Source: Bacillus infantis (lineage in GTDB: Bacteria > Bacillota > Bacilli > Bacillales > Cytobacillaceae). Taken from it: 64,000 nucleotides of DNA. The DNA lies in NCBI RefSeq assembly GCF_020171945.1, contig NZ_JAIVAP010000006.1, positions 124,001 through 188,000 of the forward strand. The letters are read 5' to 3'. A program made the translations under genes and the position numbers. A model generated the notes under the pieces. That model was not told where the DNA came from. It was given only the letters and a program-made list of their open reading frames with translations, and did no database searches. Positions 52,283 through 61,550 of the stretch are shown here, in pieces (position 1 is the stretch's first letter; every line of letters starts with the position of its first letter).

Positions 52283-53485
52283 TCAGAGAAAGTACGAAAC
52301 AGATCTCGCCACTCCTTCCCGCAGCCACCGGATTGCATTAAAGCCCGAAATGTTTTTGAGCATAAGCAGTTTTGAGTCCTTCATATCCTGCTCGAGGACT
52401 TCTTCCGCTTTCTGGATGAAAGCTTTGTCATATATATAACAGTTGAGTTCATGATTTAAATACAAGCTTCTTTTATCAAAATTGGCCGTCCCGATATCGC
52501 ATACTGTGTCATCTGCGAGAAGGATCTTTGCATGGTAGAAGCCGTTCACGTATTGATAGATACGGGCCCCTTCCTTCAGCAGCACCCGCAAATAAGGATA
52601 GGAAGCTTCCTTTACAAGGGGATGGTCTGTCTTCGCCGGGACAATGATGCTCACTCGGACTCCTCTATCTAATGCCCGCTGCAGTTCCTGAAAAAGGGCA
52701 GGGCTTGGAATGAAGTATGGTGTGCCGATGATGAGTTTCCTTCGGGCATTCCGGATGATGGCAATGAAGGTTTCCTCCAGATAGCCGGCTTCAGTGGGAA
52801 TATGCTGGAGCCGGATGTTCCCTTTTGGAAGATCGGGAAAATAGGCCGCATTCCGCAGCAGGTTTGTCCCTGTAGCATCACGCCAATCGTAAAGGAATTC
52901 ACTCTGAAGATCTTCCACTCCTTCACCTGTTAAACGAAGATGGTAATCCCGCCATGGACACAGCTTCGCATCCAGATTGACGTATTCCTTGCCAATGTTA
53001 TACCCGCCCAAGTAGCCGATACTCCCATCAATGACGGTTATTTTCCGGTGGTTCCTCGATTGGGAGGTATAGAATAGGTAAGGGAGCTTTGGCACATGGC
53101 AGAAAGCAAAACGGACCCCGGCTTCCTTCAGGCCGGCAATCAGCTTCCTTTTTACATGCAGGCTGCCTACCCAATCGAGCAGCAGCCGGACCTCGACGCC
53201 TTCCTCAGCCTTTTTCTTCAGCAGGGTTAGGAACTCGCCTGAGATTTTATCATTTTTTACAATATAAAATAAAATATGGATATGCTTTTTGGCATGTTTG
53301 ATATCAAGGAACAGCTTCTCGAATAAGTCCGGACCGGCTGTGATTAAATCGATGCTGCTCTGCCTGACCGGATAGCTTTTTCTTTGGACCTTTGACAGCT
53401 CTTTCCGCCGGCCGAGTGCCAAATCGCATGATACCCAAAGCAGCAGCAGCATCCCTATAGCAAGTATGATAATGGCAGTTTTCAA
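52283..53485 (-). CDS. clsB: Cardiolipin synthase family protein (YwjE/ClsB)
   Basis: This phospholipase D-superfamily protein of about 400 residues has one N-terminal membrane helix and two HKD motifs: HRKITVIDGSIGYLGGYNIG (about residue 147) and HAKILLADDTVCDIGTANFD (about 315). It condenses phosphatidylglycerol to cardiolipin. TTG 53485 follows GAGGAGG by about 9 nt; the upstream open frame lacks a ribosome site. It probably forms an operon with uvsE. Confidence 0.88.
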   Translation of the reverse strand: MKTAIIILAIGMLLLLWVSCDLALGRRKELSKVQRKSYPVRQSSIDLITAGPDLFEKLFLDIKHAKKHIHILFYIVKNDKISGEFLTLLKKKAEEGVEVRLLLDWVGSLHVKRKLIAGLKEAGVRFAFCHVPKLPYLFYTSQSRNHRKITVIDGSIGYLGGYNIGKEYVNLDAKLCPWRDYHLRLTGEGVEDLQSEFLYDWRDATGTNLLRNAAYFPDLPKGNIRLQHIPTEAGYLEETFIAIIRNARRKLIIGTPYFIPSPALFQELQRALDRGVRVSIIVPAKTDHPLVKEASYPYLRVLLKEGARIYQYVNGFYHAKILLADDTVCDIGTANFDKRSLYLNHELNCYIYDKAFIQKAEEVLEQDMKDSKLLMLKNISGFNAIRWLREGVARSVSYFL

Positions 53486-53591
53486 GTCGCATGTCCTCCT
53501 CAAACCTTTTCCTGATAGCATCCCCTTTGAAGCGGGTTTCTATGAAATCGGAGAGCTGGCCGGGAAAAGTGGGAAAAAGCAGAAAAAATTA

Positions 53592-53619
53592 TTGACTGAA
53601 TGCTCATTCATTATATAAT
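53592..53619 (+). promoter_or_regulatory. fadF promoter with embedded FadR-like box
   Basis: TTGACT (53592-53597) and a perfect TATAAT (53614-53619) are 16 bp apart. The spacer is occupied by TGACTGAATGCTCATTCA (53593-53610), which fits the B. subtilis FadR box TGAATGANTANTCATTCA except at two defined positions. Binding there would block polymerase. Confidence 0.75.
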
Positions 53620-53697
53620 GGTACTAAGAATCTTTTCAGAAAATTTTGTTGGTTATAAATTTTCTGGTGGGAAAAGGACGAAAGGAGATTATCAGCT

Positions 53698-55809
53698 ATG
53701 AATGGATTACTATGGATCAACTTAATTGCGTTCCTGCTTGTAACCGCTTACGCAGTCAGCCTGTTTGTCTATGTGGTTAAGACCAGAATTGAATATATTA
53801 AGCTCGGCAAGAAAGCGGAGTTTGATAAAAACGTCAAAGAGCGCCTGGGGAAAATATGGGTGAATGTCTTTGGCCAGAAAAAACTCCTGAAGGACAAGAA
53901 GAGCGGCGCCATCCACGTAATGTTCTTCTATGGATTCATACTTGTCCAATTCGGGGCGATTGACTTTATCATCAAAGGTATCAAGCCTGGGGCACATCTG
54001 CCGCTAGGGCCGCTGTATCCCGGGTTCACTTTCTTCCAGGAAATTGTGACGCTGATGATCCTTGTCGCCGTTCTCTGGGCTTTCCATCGCCGCTATGTGG
54101 AGAAGCTTGTCCGCCTGAAGCGCAACTTCAAGGCAGGGCTTGTCCTCATCTTCATCGGCGGACTGATGCTGTCCGTTCTTCTTGGTAACGGAATGAGCAT
54201 GATCTGGCATGGCCATGAAGGAACCTGGACAGAGCCGGTTGCTTCTCTGATAGCCGGAGCTTTCTCAGGGATAGGGGAGACAGCCAGCATTGTCATATTC
54301 TATATTTCCTGGTGGATTCACCTGCTGTTCCTCCTCGCTTTCCTGGTTTATGTACCGCAGTCCAAGCACGCGCATTTGATTGCAGGGCCTGCGAATGTGT
54401 ATTTTGACCGGACCGAGAATGCCGGCAAGCTGAAGAAAATTGATTTTGAAGATGAGTCACAGGAATCATTCGGAGTCGGCAAAATTGAAGACTTCAATCA
54501 ACTGCAGATGATCGACTTCTACGCGTGTGTGGAATGCGGCCGCTGTACGAATATGTGCCCTGCAACAGGGACAGGCAAAATGCTGTCGCCGATGGATCTG
54601 ATCCTGAAGCTGCGCGACCATCTGACAAACCATGGGGCCGCCGTAACATCCAGGCAGCCATGGGTTCCAACCTTCGCCTTCTCCAATACAAAGGGCAATC
54701 AGCTTGCACTTGCAGCAGCAGGGAAGGGCGCAGAGGAAGCGGCAGCAGGCCTCTCATACAGCCCAAGCCTGATCGGCGATGTCATCACAGAAGAGGAAAT
54801 CTGGGCTTGTACGACTTGCCGAAACTGTGAAGACCAGTGTCCGGTCATGAATGAGCATGTAGACAAAATCATCGACCTTCGCCGTTATCTTGTTTTGACA
54901 GAAGGAAAAATGGATGCCGATGCACAGCGTGCGATGACGAATATTGAACGCCAGGGCAATCCTTGGGGCTTGAACAGGAAAGAGCGTGAGGACTGGCGCG
55001 AGGCAAGGGAAGATGTGTCTGTTCCGACTGTGAAGGAAATGAAGAAGTCCGGCGAGGAATTCGAGTATCTGTTCTGGGTCGGCAGCATGGGTTCATATGA
55101 TAACCGGAGCCAGAAAATCGCTTTATCCTTTGCAAGGCTTCTTAATGAAGCGGGCGTGAAATTCGCGATCCTTGGCAACAAGGAGAAGAACTCCGGCGAT
55201 ACGCCAAGGCGCCTCGGCAATGAATTCCTGTTCCAGGAGCTTGCAACAAAGAATATTGAAGAATTCGAGAAAAATGAAGTCAAGAAAATCGTTACGATCG
55301 ACCCTCATGCCTATAACATTTTCAAAAACGAGTATCCGGATTTCGGACTCGAGGCAGAGGTGTATCACCACACAGAGCTGCTTGCCGAGCTGGTTAAAGA
55401 GGGCAGGCTGAAGCCGCAATTTGACGTGAATGAAACAATTACCTTCCATGATTCCTGCTACCTCGGGCGCTACAACGAAGTGTATGATCCGCCGCGGGAA
55501 ATTCTGAAATCCATCCCTGGCGTGAAGCTGGTGGAGATGGAAAGAAACCGCGAGACAGGCATGTGCTGCGGAGCCGGCGGCGGACTCATGTGGATGGAAG
55601 AGGAAACAGGGCACCGCGTCAATGTTGCCCGGACAGAGCAGGCACTGGCTGTCAATCCTTCGGTCATTTCCTCCGGCTGCCCGTACTGCCTGACCATGCT
55701 GTCAGACGGCACGAAGGCTAAAGAAGCGGAAGATACAGTCCAGACCTATGATGTGGCCGAGCTGCTTGAAAAAGCTGTCATTGGCGAACCGCAAACACTC
55801 GTATCTTGA
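53698..55809 (+). CDS. fadF: FadF-type iron-sulfur electron transfer reductase (YwjF)
   Basis: The 703-residue protein has an N-terminal membrane part with about six helices (residues 5-220), two [4Fe-4S] ferredoxin motifs (CVECGRCTNMCP near 281 and CTTCRNCEDQCP near 370), and two CCG cysteine-rich domains (DSCYLGRYNE; MCCGAGGGLMWMEE; SGCPYCLTM). This heterodisulfide-reductase-like type carries electrons from acyl-CoA dehydrogenases via ETF to menaquinone. AAAGGAG precedes the ATG. A FadR-like box lies in its promoter. Confidence 0.9.
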   Translation: MNGLLWINLIAFLLVTAYAVSLFVYVVKTRIEYIKLGKKAEFDKNVKERLGKIWVNVFGQKKLLKDKKSGAIHVMFFYGFILVQFGAIDFIIKGIKPGAHLPLGPLYPGFTFFQEIVTLMILVAVLWAFHRRYVEKLVRLKRNFKAGLVLIFIGGLMLSVLLGNGMSMIWHGHEGTWTEPVASLIAGAFSGIGETASIVIFYISWWIHLLFLLAFLVYVPQSKHAHLIAGPANVYFDRTENAGKLKKIDFEDESQESFGVGKIEDFNQLQMIDFYACVECGRCTNMCPATGTGKMLSPMDLILKLRDHLTNHGAAVTSRQPWVPTFAFSNTKGNQLALAAAGKGAEEAAAGLSYSPSLIGDVITEEEIWACTTCRNCEDQCPVMNEHVDKIIDLRRYLVLTEGKMDADAQRAMTNIERQGNPWGLNRKEREDWREAREDVSVPTVKEMKKSGEEFEYLFWVGSMGSYDNRSQKIALSFARLLNEAGVKFAILGNKEKNSGDTPRRLGNEFLFQELATKNIEEFEKNEVKKIVTIDPHAYNIFKNEYPDFGLEAEVYHHTELLAELVKEGRLKPQFDVNETITFHDSCYLGRYNEVYDPPREILKSIPGVKLVEMERNRETGMCCGAGGGLMWMEEETGHRVNVARTEQALAVNPSVISSGCPYCLTMLSDGTKAKEAEDTVQTYDVAELLEKAVIGEPQTLVS

Positions 55810-55821
55810 GCCAAAAACTAA

Positions 55822-55850
55822 GAAAGGCCTGGCGCACCGGGCCTTTCTTA
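55822..55850 (+). terminator. Terminator of fadF
   Basis: AGAAAGGCC and GGGCCTTTCTT pair around TGGCGCACC, followed by T/A-rich DNA. Confidence 0.8.
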
Positions 55851-55930
55851 AAAATATAATGAATTATTATTAAGAATCTTCAGGTAAATATTTTTATTTT
55901 TGCTGCGGATGGAGTAAGATGGAAATATAA

Positions 55931-55944
55931 ATAAAGCGCTTACA
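55931..55944. promoter_or_regulatory. cre-like CcpA site upstream of the thiolase operon
   Basis: Read on the minus strand, TGTAAGCGCTTTAT agrees with the cre pattern TGWAANCGNTNWCA except for the last two positions. Catabolite repression of the mmg-type genes is known in B. subtilis. Confidence 0.5.
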
Positions 55945-56039
55945 AAGTTGGAGAACCTTTTTGAATGGTCTCCTTTTTGTCCTTATTGAATTTAAATCAT
56001 GGAAGACAGGCTGATGTTCAGCAGGTTATGGCTTCATTT

Positions 56040-56057
56040 CGAGCGAGCGTTCAGTCA
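56040..56057 (-). promoter_or_regulatory. Second FadR-like box, before the thiolase operon
   Basis: CGAGCGAGCGTTCAGTCA matches the reverse complement of the fadF box (TGAATGAGCATTCAGTCA) at 14 of 18 positions. It is 114 bp upstream of the thiolase start. Confidence 0.55.
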
Positions 56058-56078
56058 AATCAGAAGATCAAATTCGTC

Positions 56079-56155
56079 TAGCCTATCAAGAAATTAAATT
56101 TACCCAGCAAATTAAAGACTTAATTTGCCTGGCAGATCAAAAATCAATTTTGCCC
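56079..56155 (+). repeat. Short-period repeats and hairpin in the thiolase leader
   Basis: TACCCAG (56101), TGCCTGG (56126) and TGCCCAA (56151) recur with a 25-bp period, each after an AATTT-type block. The middle units form a strong hairpin, GCAAATTAA-AGAC-TTAATTTGC (56107-56128). It lies in the untranslated leader, about 44 bp before the start codon. Confidence 0.55.
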
Positions 56156-56171
56156 AAAGGAGAGGATACAG

Positions 56172-57359
56172 ATGGGAAGAACAGTCATTATTAGCGGAGC
56201 GCGGACACCTTTTGGAAAAATGGGAGGGGCATTAAGCAGCCTGACTGCCTCTGATTTAGGAGCTGCAGCCGTCAAGGAAGCATTGAAGCGTGCAGATGTC
56301 CGTCCTGAAGAGGTTGGGGAGCTGATTCTCGGATCGGTCCTTCAGGGGGGGCAGGGCCAGATACCATCCCGGCAGGCAGGCAATAAGGCCGGCCTTCCAT
56401 GGGAAGTTAAAACAGAAACGATCAATAAAGTCTGCGCCTCAGGAATGAGGAGTGTGACGCTTGGCGACCAGATCATCAGGGCCGGTGATGAAGAAGTCAT
56501 TGTGGCCGGCGGGATGGAATCGATGAGCAATGCGCCATATCTTCTGCCTAAAGCAAGATGGGGGCTGCGGATGGGCGATTCGACCGTGAAGGACCTGATG
56601 ATCCATGACGGTCTCAGCTGCAGCTTTACAGGCGTCCATATGGGCACTTACGGCAATTCAACGGCAAAGGAAATGGAAATATCACGGGAAGAACAGGACC
56701 AATGGGCCTACAGAAGCCACCAGCGGGCTGTCGAAGCGATCGAATCCGGCAGGCTGGCTGAAGAGATTGTAGCTGTAGAGGTGCCGCAGCGCAAAGGCGA
56801 TCCGCTTGTCGTAGAGCAGGATGAAGCACCTCGCAAGGATACTTCCATTGAAAAACTGGCAAAGCTAGCCCCTGTATTCAATGGAGATGGAACGATTACT
56901 GCCGGGAACGCACCTGGGGTGAATGACGGAGCTGCCGCACTGGTGCTGATGAGCGAGGAAAGAGCTGAGCGTGAAGGAAAGGACGTTCAGGCTTACATAC
57001 TGGCCCACACGGCAATCGCTGTTGAAGCAAAGGATTTTCCGAAAACACCCGGGCTTGTCATCAATGAGCTATTGAAAAAGACAGGCAAATCCATGGATGA
57101 AATTGATCTGTTTGAAATAAATGAAGCATTTGCGGCGGTTGCCCTGACGAGCGGAAAGATCGCCAATCTGGATGAAAATAAAGTGAATGTGAACGGTGGA
57201 GCCGTTGCCATCGGCCATCCGATCGGGGCAAGCGGTGCAAGGATTATCCTGACGCTGATATATGAGCTGAAGCGCAGGGGCGGAGGAGTCGGCATCGCGG
57301 CAATCTGCAGCGGCGGCGGCCAGGGAGATGCCATCATGATTGAGGTTCCGGCGAACTGA
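56172..57359 (+). CDS. mmgA: Acetyl-CoA acetyltransferase (thiolase)
   Basis: The 395-residue thiolase has the acylated cysteine in [11 protein letters not shown] (about residue 89), [11 protein letters not shown], the NEAFAAVA motif, the catalytic histidine in [10 protein letters not shown] (about 350) and CSGGGQGDA (about 380). It cleaves acetoacetyl-CoA or runs the reverse condensation. AAAGGAGAGG precedes the ATG. It heads the operon thiolase-hbd-acd-acdA, equivalent to mmgABC of B. subtilis. Confidence 0.92.
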   Translation: MGRTVIISGARTPFGKMGGALSSLTASDLGAAAVKEALKRADVRPEEVGELILGSVLQGGQGQIPSRQAGNKAGLPWEVKTETINKVCASGMRSVTLGDQIIRAGDEEVIVAGGMESMSNAPYLLPKARWGLRMGDSTVKDLMIHDGLSCSFTGVHMGTYGNSTAKEMEISREEQDQWAYRSHQRAVEAIESGRLAEEIVAVEVPQRKGDPLVVEQDEAPRKDTSIEKLAKLAPVFNGDGTITAGNAPGVNDGAAALVLMSEERAEREGKDVQAYILAHTAIAVEAKDFPKTPGLVINELLKKTGKSMDEIDLFEINEAFAAVALTSGKIANLDENKVNVNGGAVAIGHPIGASGARIILTLIYELKRRGGGVGIAAICSGGGQGDAIMIEVPAN

Positions 57360-57396
57360 TAGATTAGAAGACTTGAAGAGAAATGGAGGAATAACC

Positions 57397-58248
57397 GTGG
57401 AAGTGAAAACAGTAATGGTCATCGGTGCAGGGCAGATGGGCTCCGGTATCGCGCAGGTATGTGCACAGGCGGGGTATGAGGTGCTGCTGAATGATTTGAA
57501 GGCTGAATATATTGAGCGGGGGCTTGGCGTGATCAAGAAGAACCTGTCCCGTCAGGTATCCAAAGAGCGCATGACAGAGGCGGAGATGGAAGAGGTGCTT
57601 CACCGCCTGCAGCCTTCTGACAATTTGGAAGACGCAGGCAGGGTGGACCTGGTGATCGAAGCTGCCGTAGAAAATATTGAAATTAAAGCCGATATCTTCA
57701 AACGGCTTGATGGAATCGCTCCTGAACATGCTATTCTGGCAAGCAATACTTCCTCACTGCCAATAACGGAAATTGCTGCGGCGACAAAGCGTCCGGAAAA
57801 GGTAATCGGGATGCACTTCATGAATCCGGTCCCGGTTATGAAACTGGTTGAAATCATCCGCGGGCTTGCTACAGCAGATGAGGTATACACCGCGATCGAG
57901 GAAATGACCCATAAACTCGGCAAGGTGCCGGTTGAAGTGAATGACTTTCCGGGATTTGTCTCAAACCGCATCCTGATGCCGATGATCAATGAAGCCATCT
58001 ACACACTCTATGAAGGTGTTGCCGAAAAGGAAGCGATCGATGAAGTCATGAAGCTTGGCATGAACCATCCGATGGGGCCGCTCACATTGGCGGACTTCAT
58101 TGGTCTTGATACCTGCCTGTACATTATGGAGACGCTTCATGAAGGGTTCGGCGATGATAAGTACCGCCCGTGCCCGCTGCTCCGCAAATATGTGAAGGCC
58201 GGCTGGCTCGGCAAGAAGTCCGGCCGCGGCTTTTATCAGTACAGCTGA
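57397..58248 (+). CDS. mmgB: 3-hydroxybutyryl-CoA dehydrogenase
   Basis: The 283-residue NAD(P)-dependent enzyme has the Rossmann motif [19 protein letters not shown] near the N terminus, the catalytic histidine region [17 protein letters not shown] (about 139) and the C-terminal helical domain ([17 protein letters not shown]). It interconverts 3-hydroxybutyryl-CoA and acetoacetyl-CoA. GTG 57397 follows GGAGGA. It is the second gene of the operon. Confidence 0.93.
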   Translation: MEVKTVMVIGAGQMGSGIAQVCAQAGYEVLLNDLKAEYIERGLGVIKKNLSRQVSKERMTEAEMEEVLHRLQPSDNLEDAGRVDLVIEAAVENIEIKADIFKRLDGIAPEHAILASNTSSLPITEIAAATKRPEKVIGMHFMNPVPVMKLVEIIRGLATADEVYTAIEEMTHKLGKVPVEVNDFPGFVSNRILMPMINEAIYTLYEGVAEKEAIDEVMKLGMNHPMGPLTLADFIGLDTCLYIMETLHEGFGDDKYRPCPLLRKYVKAGWLGKKSGRGFYQYS

Positions 58249-58286
58249 ACGGGGAAGCCCGGAATGGACACCAGGAGGGATTAGCC

Positions 58287-59417
58287 ATGAATTTACGGTT
58301 TACAGAAGAACAGGAAATGATGAGGAAAATGGTCCGCGACTTTGCCCAGAGCGAGATAGCGCCATTCATTGAAAACATGGAGCAGGGGGAATTTCCCCGT
58401 GACATATTGAAAAAGATGGGCGGACTCGGGCTGATGGGAATTCCCGTACCCGAAAAATATGGCGGTGCAGAAATGGATTTCACCTCCTACATCATTGCCA
58501 TCAATGAGCTGTCAAAGGTATCCGCAACCGTTGGGGTCATCCTGTCTGTCCATACATCGGTCGGGACCAATCCGATCCTGTACTTCGGGACGGAGGAGCA
58601 GAAGCAGAAATATGTCCCGAAATTGGCTGCCGGCGAATATCTCGGAGCATTCTGTCTGACAGAGGCAGGGGCAGGCTCTGATGCAGGAAGCTTAAAAACC
58701 AAGGCTGTTAAAAACGGGAACGATTATATTCTCAATGGCTCAAAGGTCTTCATTACAAACGGCGGCGAAGCAGATGTGTATATTGTTTTTGCATCCACCG
58801 CCCCTGAGCTTGGGACAAAGGGAGTTTCCGCCTTCATCGTTGAAAAAGGAACACCTGGCCTTGTAATCGGCAAGGATGAGAAGAAGATGGGGCTTCACGG
58901 TTCCCGGACAGTCCAGCTCAGCTTTGAGGATATGAGGATTCCGGCAGGAAATCTCCTTGGTGCCGAAGGGGAAGGCTTCAAAATCGCCATGGCCAACCTG
59001 GACGCCGGGCGCATCGGCATTGCAGCCCAGGCCCTTGGCATAGCGGAGGCGGCATTGGAAGCAGCGGTTGCCTACTCGAAGGAACGCAGCCAATTCGGGA
59101 AGCCGATCAGCCATCAGCAGGGCATCGGCTTCAAGCTGGCTGATATGGCCACAAATGTGGAAGCCTCAAGACTGCTGGTCTACCAGGCGGCGATGATGCG
59201 CCAGAATGGAGAACGATGCGGGATGCAGGCCAGCATGGCAAAGCTTTTTGCCTCAAAGACAGCGGTTGAAACGAGCATAGAAGCTGTCCAGGTGTTTGGC
59301 GGCTATGGATATACAGAGGACTATCCTGTTGAGCGGTTTTTCCGCGACAGTAAAATAACCGAAATCTATGAAGGTACTAGCGAGATTCAGAGAATTGTCA
59401 TCAGCAAAAACCTGTAA
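58287..59417 (+). CDS. Acyl-CoA dehydrogenase (short-chain type, first of two)
   Basis: The 376-residue flavoprotein matches short-chain acyl-CoA dehydrogenases: [16 protein letters not shown] (FAD/acyl site near residue 120), the second FAD segment [15 protein letters not shown], and the catalytic glutamate in [14 protein letters not shown] at the C terminus. ATG 58287 follows AGGAGGG. It is a paralogue of the next gene with a 42-bp gap, probably one butyryl-CoA and one branched or longer substrate. Confidence 0.92.
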   Translation: MNLRFTEEQEMMRKMVRDFAQSEIAPFIENMEQGEFPRDILKKMGGLGLMGIPVPEKYGGAEMDFTSYIIAINELSKVSATVGVILSVHTSVGTNPILYFGTEEQKQKYVPKLAAGEYLGAFCLTEAGAGSDAGSLKTKAVKNGNDYILNGSKVFITNGGEADVYIVFASTAPELGTKGVSAFIVEKGTPGLVIGKDEKKMGLHGSRTVQLSFEDMRIPAGNLLGAEGEGFKIAMANLDAGRIGIAAQALGIAEAALEAAVAYSKERSQFGKPISHQQGIGFKLADMATNVEASRLLVYQAAMMRQNGERCGMQASMAKLFASKTAVETSIEAVQVFGGYGYTEDYPVERFFRDSKITEIYEGTSEIQRIVISKNL

Positions 59418-59459
59418 GCAAAAGGCAAGTCAATATTGAAATGGACGGGGGAAAATACG

Positions 59460-60599
59460 ATGAATTTCCGACTGACGGAAGAACATGAAATGATCAGGAA
59501 AATGGTCCGCGATTTTGCAAAGAATGAAGTGGCGCCAAGCGCTGCAGAGCGCGATGAGGAAGAGCGCTTTGACCGTGAAATCTTCGACAAAATGGCCGGG
59601 CTTGGACTGACAGGGATTCCCTGGCCTGAAGAGTACGGCGGAATCGGCAGCGACTATCTGGCATACTGCATTGCAGTCGAGGAGCTTTCAAGGGTCTGTG
59701 CATCCACAGGGGTGACATTGTCTGCACATACTTCGCTTGCCGGCTGGCCGATCTATAAATTCGGCAGTGAAGAACAGAAGCAGAAATACTTGAAGCCGAT
59801 GGCGCAGGGTGAAAAGATCGGCGCTTACGGCCTGACAGAGCCGGGCAGCGGATCGGATGCGGGCGGCATGAGGACGACTGCCCGCCTTGACGGCGACCAT
59901 TATGTGCTGAACGGTTCAAAGATTTTTATCACAAACGGCGGGATTGCCGACATCTATGTGGTATTCGCACTGACAGATCCGGAGAGCAGGCAGAAGGGCA
60001 CTACAGCCTTCATCATTGAAAGTGATTTCCCTGGCTTCTCTGTCGGCAAGAAGGAAAAGAAACTTGGCATCAGGTCTTCACCGACAACAGAAATCATTTT
60101 TGAAGACTGCCGCGTGCCAAAGGAAAACATGCTCGGCAAAGAAGGCGAAGGCTTTAAGATCGCTATGATGACCCTTGATGGCGGCAGGAACGGCATTGCA
60201 GCCCAGGCTGTCGGCATTGCCCAGGGAGCATTGGACGCTGCAGTCGATTATGCGAAAGAGCGGGAGCAGTTCGGCAAGCCTATAGCCCTTCAGCAGGGAA
60301 TCGGCTTCAAGCTGGCCGATATGGCGACAAGTGTGGAGGCGGCAAGGCTCCTCACCTATCAGGCTGCCTGGCTTGAATCGGAAGGCCTGCCGTACGGCAA
60401 GGAATCAGCCATGTCCAAACTGTTCGCCGGCGATGCGGCCATGAAAGTGACGACAGAGGCTGTCCAGGTCTTCGGCGGCTATGGCTATACAAAGGACTAT
60501 CCGGTAGAGCGCTATATGCGTGATGCCAAGATTACACAAATCTATGAAGGCACACAGGAAATCCAGCGCCTTGTCATTTCCAGGATGATAACCAAATAG
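59460..60599 (+). CDS. acdA: Acyl-CoA dehydrogenase AcdA
   Basis: The 379-residue enzyme has [17 protein letters not shown] near residue 122, [15 protein letters not shown] and the catalytic glutamate in [14 protein letters not shown]. Length and sequence match B. subtilis AcdA. Electrons go through ETF to FadF. ATG 59460 follows GGGGGAAA. It ends the thiolase operon or reads into the tetR-icmF pair. Confidence 0.92.
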   Translation: MNFRLTEEHEMIRKMVRDFAKNEVAPSAAERDEEERFDREIFDKMAGLGLTGIPWPEEYGGIGSDYLAYCIAVEELSRVCASTGVTLSAHTSLAGWPIYKFGSEEQKQKYLKPMAQGEKIGAYGLTEPGSGSDAGGMRTTARLDGDHYVLNGSKIFITNGGIADIYVVFALTDPESRQKGTTAFIIESDFPGFSVGKKEKKLGIRSSPTTEIIFEDCRVPKENMLGKEGEGFKIAMMTLDGGRNGIAAQAVGIAQGALDAAVDYAKEREQFGKPIALQQGIGFKLADMATSVEAARLLTYQAAWLESEGLPYGKESAMSKLFAGDAAMKVTTEAVQVFGGYGYTKDYPVERYMRDAKITQIYEGTQEIQRLVISRMITK

Positions 60600-60714
60600 A
60601 AGATAAGAGGATAGGGCTCTTTCCTATTTAAAATAAGTACCTCCGCAAGAACAGCCACCAGTAGGGAAAGGTCCACTTTTAATAGGTAAGTAAGTATGTA
60701 TCTTAACTTCGATT

Positions 60715-60840
60715 ACTGTCTAGCTCCAGCGCCTACCCCCTCGAGGTCACAAGCCAATCCTCCCAAAAAGGCAAAGAACGCCTTTTCGTGAGGCTCGTCT
60801 TGTGCTTGTCGGGGGTGGGCAAGGCGCTTGCGCTTTTCTA
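60715..60840 (+). repeat. Dispersed intergenic element, copy 2
   Basis: The element runs from ACTGTCTAGCTCCAGCGCCT, through CCCCTCGAGGTCACAAGCC, to GGCAAGGCGCTTGCGCTTTT. It is an overall imperfect palindrome of a type I have seen repeated between genes in Bacillus genomes. Copy 1 is at 2346-2524 (reverse). It separates acdA from the tetR-icmF pair. Confidence 0.7.
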
Positions 60841-60872
60841 ATGGAGCGGCCAGAGGAGGGCAGTGCAATTCT

Positions 60873-61550
60873 ATGAAAAAACGCGAAGTCCATGCTTCTG
60901 TTAAAGATGAAAAGCTGGTGAAAAAGCGGCGGGACGAAATGATCAAGGGAGCGGTGAATCTTTTTAAGCAAAAAGGCTTTCACCGCACCACGACGAGGGA
61001 GATTGCAAAGGCCTCCGGATTCAGCATCGGGACGCTCTACGAGTACATCCGCACTAAGGAGGATGTGCTGTACCTTGTCTGTGACAGCATCTATGATTCG
61101 GTCCGCGACAGGCTGCAGGAGGCCCTTGATGCCAACAGGGGGACGCTGGAAAGCCTGAAGCTCGGGATCGCCTACTATTTCCGGGTTGTGGATGATATGC
61201 AGGATGAAGTCCTGGTCATGTACCAGGAAGCAAAGTCCTTGTCAAAGGATGCCCTTCCATATGTGCTGAGAAAAGAAATTGAAATGGTCTCCATGTTTGA
61301 AGACGTCATCCAGCGCTGTGTGGACAACGGGGAGCTCCATTTGACGGAGAAAGAGGTCAAGATGATCGCTCACAATATTTTCGTGCAGGGCCAGATGTGG
61401 GGCTTCCGCCGCTGGGCGCTGCAGAGGGTGTACAGTCTTGATGAATATATTGAACTGCAGACAGAGCTTCTGATTCAGGGGATAAAGCAAGACCAGGCAA
61501 AAGTGCCTGCCGGCAGTAAAATCCAGGAACAGGGGGAGTCAAGCGAATGA
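60873..61550 (+). CDS. TetR-family regulator (FadR-like)
   Basis: The 225-residue protein has a basic start, the TetR helix-turn-helix ([43 protein letters not shown], residues 22-65) and a helical effector domain that could bind acyl-CoA. It is flanked by acyl-CoA dehydrogenase genes and by icmF, whose start overlaps its stop by 4 bp. FadR-like boxes at 53593 and 56040 are plausible targets. GAGGAGGG lies 12 nt before ATG 60873, a rather long spacing. Confidence 0.85.
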   Translation: MKKREVHASVKDEKLVKKRRDEMIKGAVNLFKQKGFHRTTTREIAKASGFSIGTLYEYIRTKEDVLYLVCDSIYDSVRDRLQEALDANRGTLESLKLGIAYYFRVVDDMQDEVLVMYQEAKSLSKDALPYVLRKEIEMVSMFEDVIQRCVDNGELHLTEKEVKMIAHNIFVQGQMWGFRRWALQRVYSLDEYIELQTELLIQGIKQDQAKVPAGSKIQEQGESSE

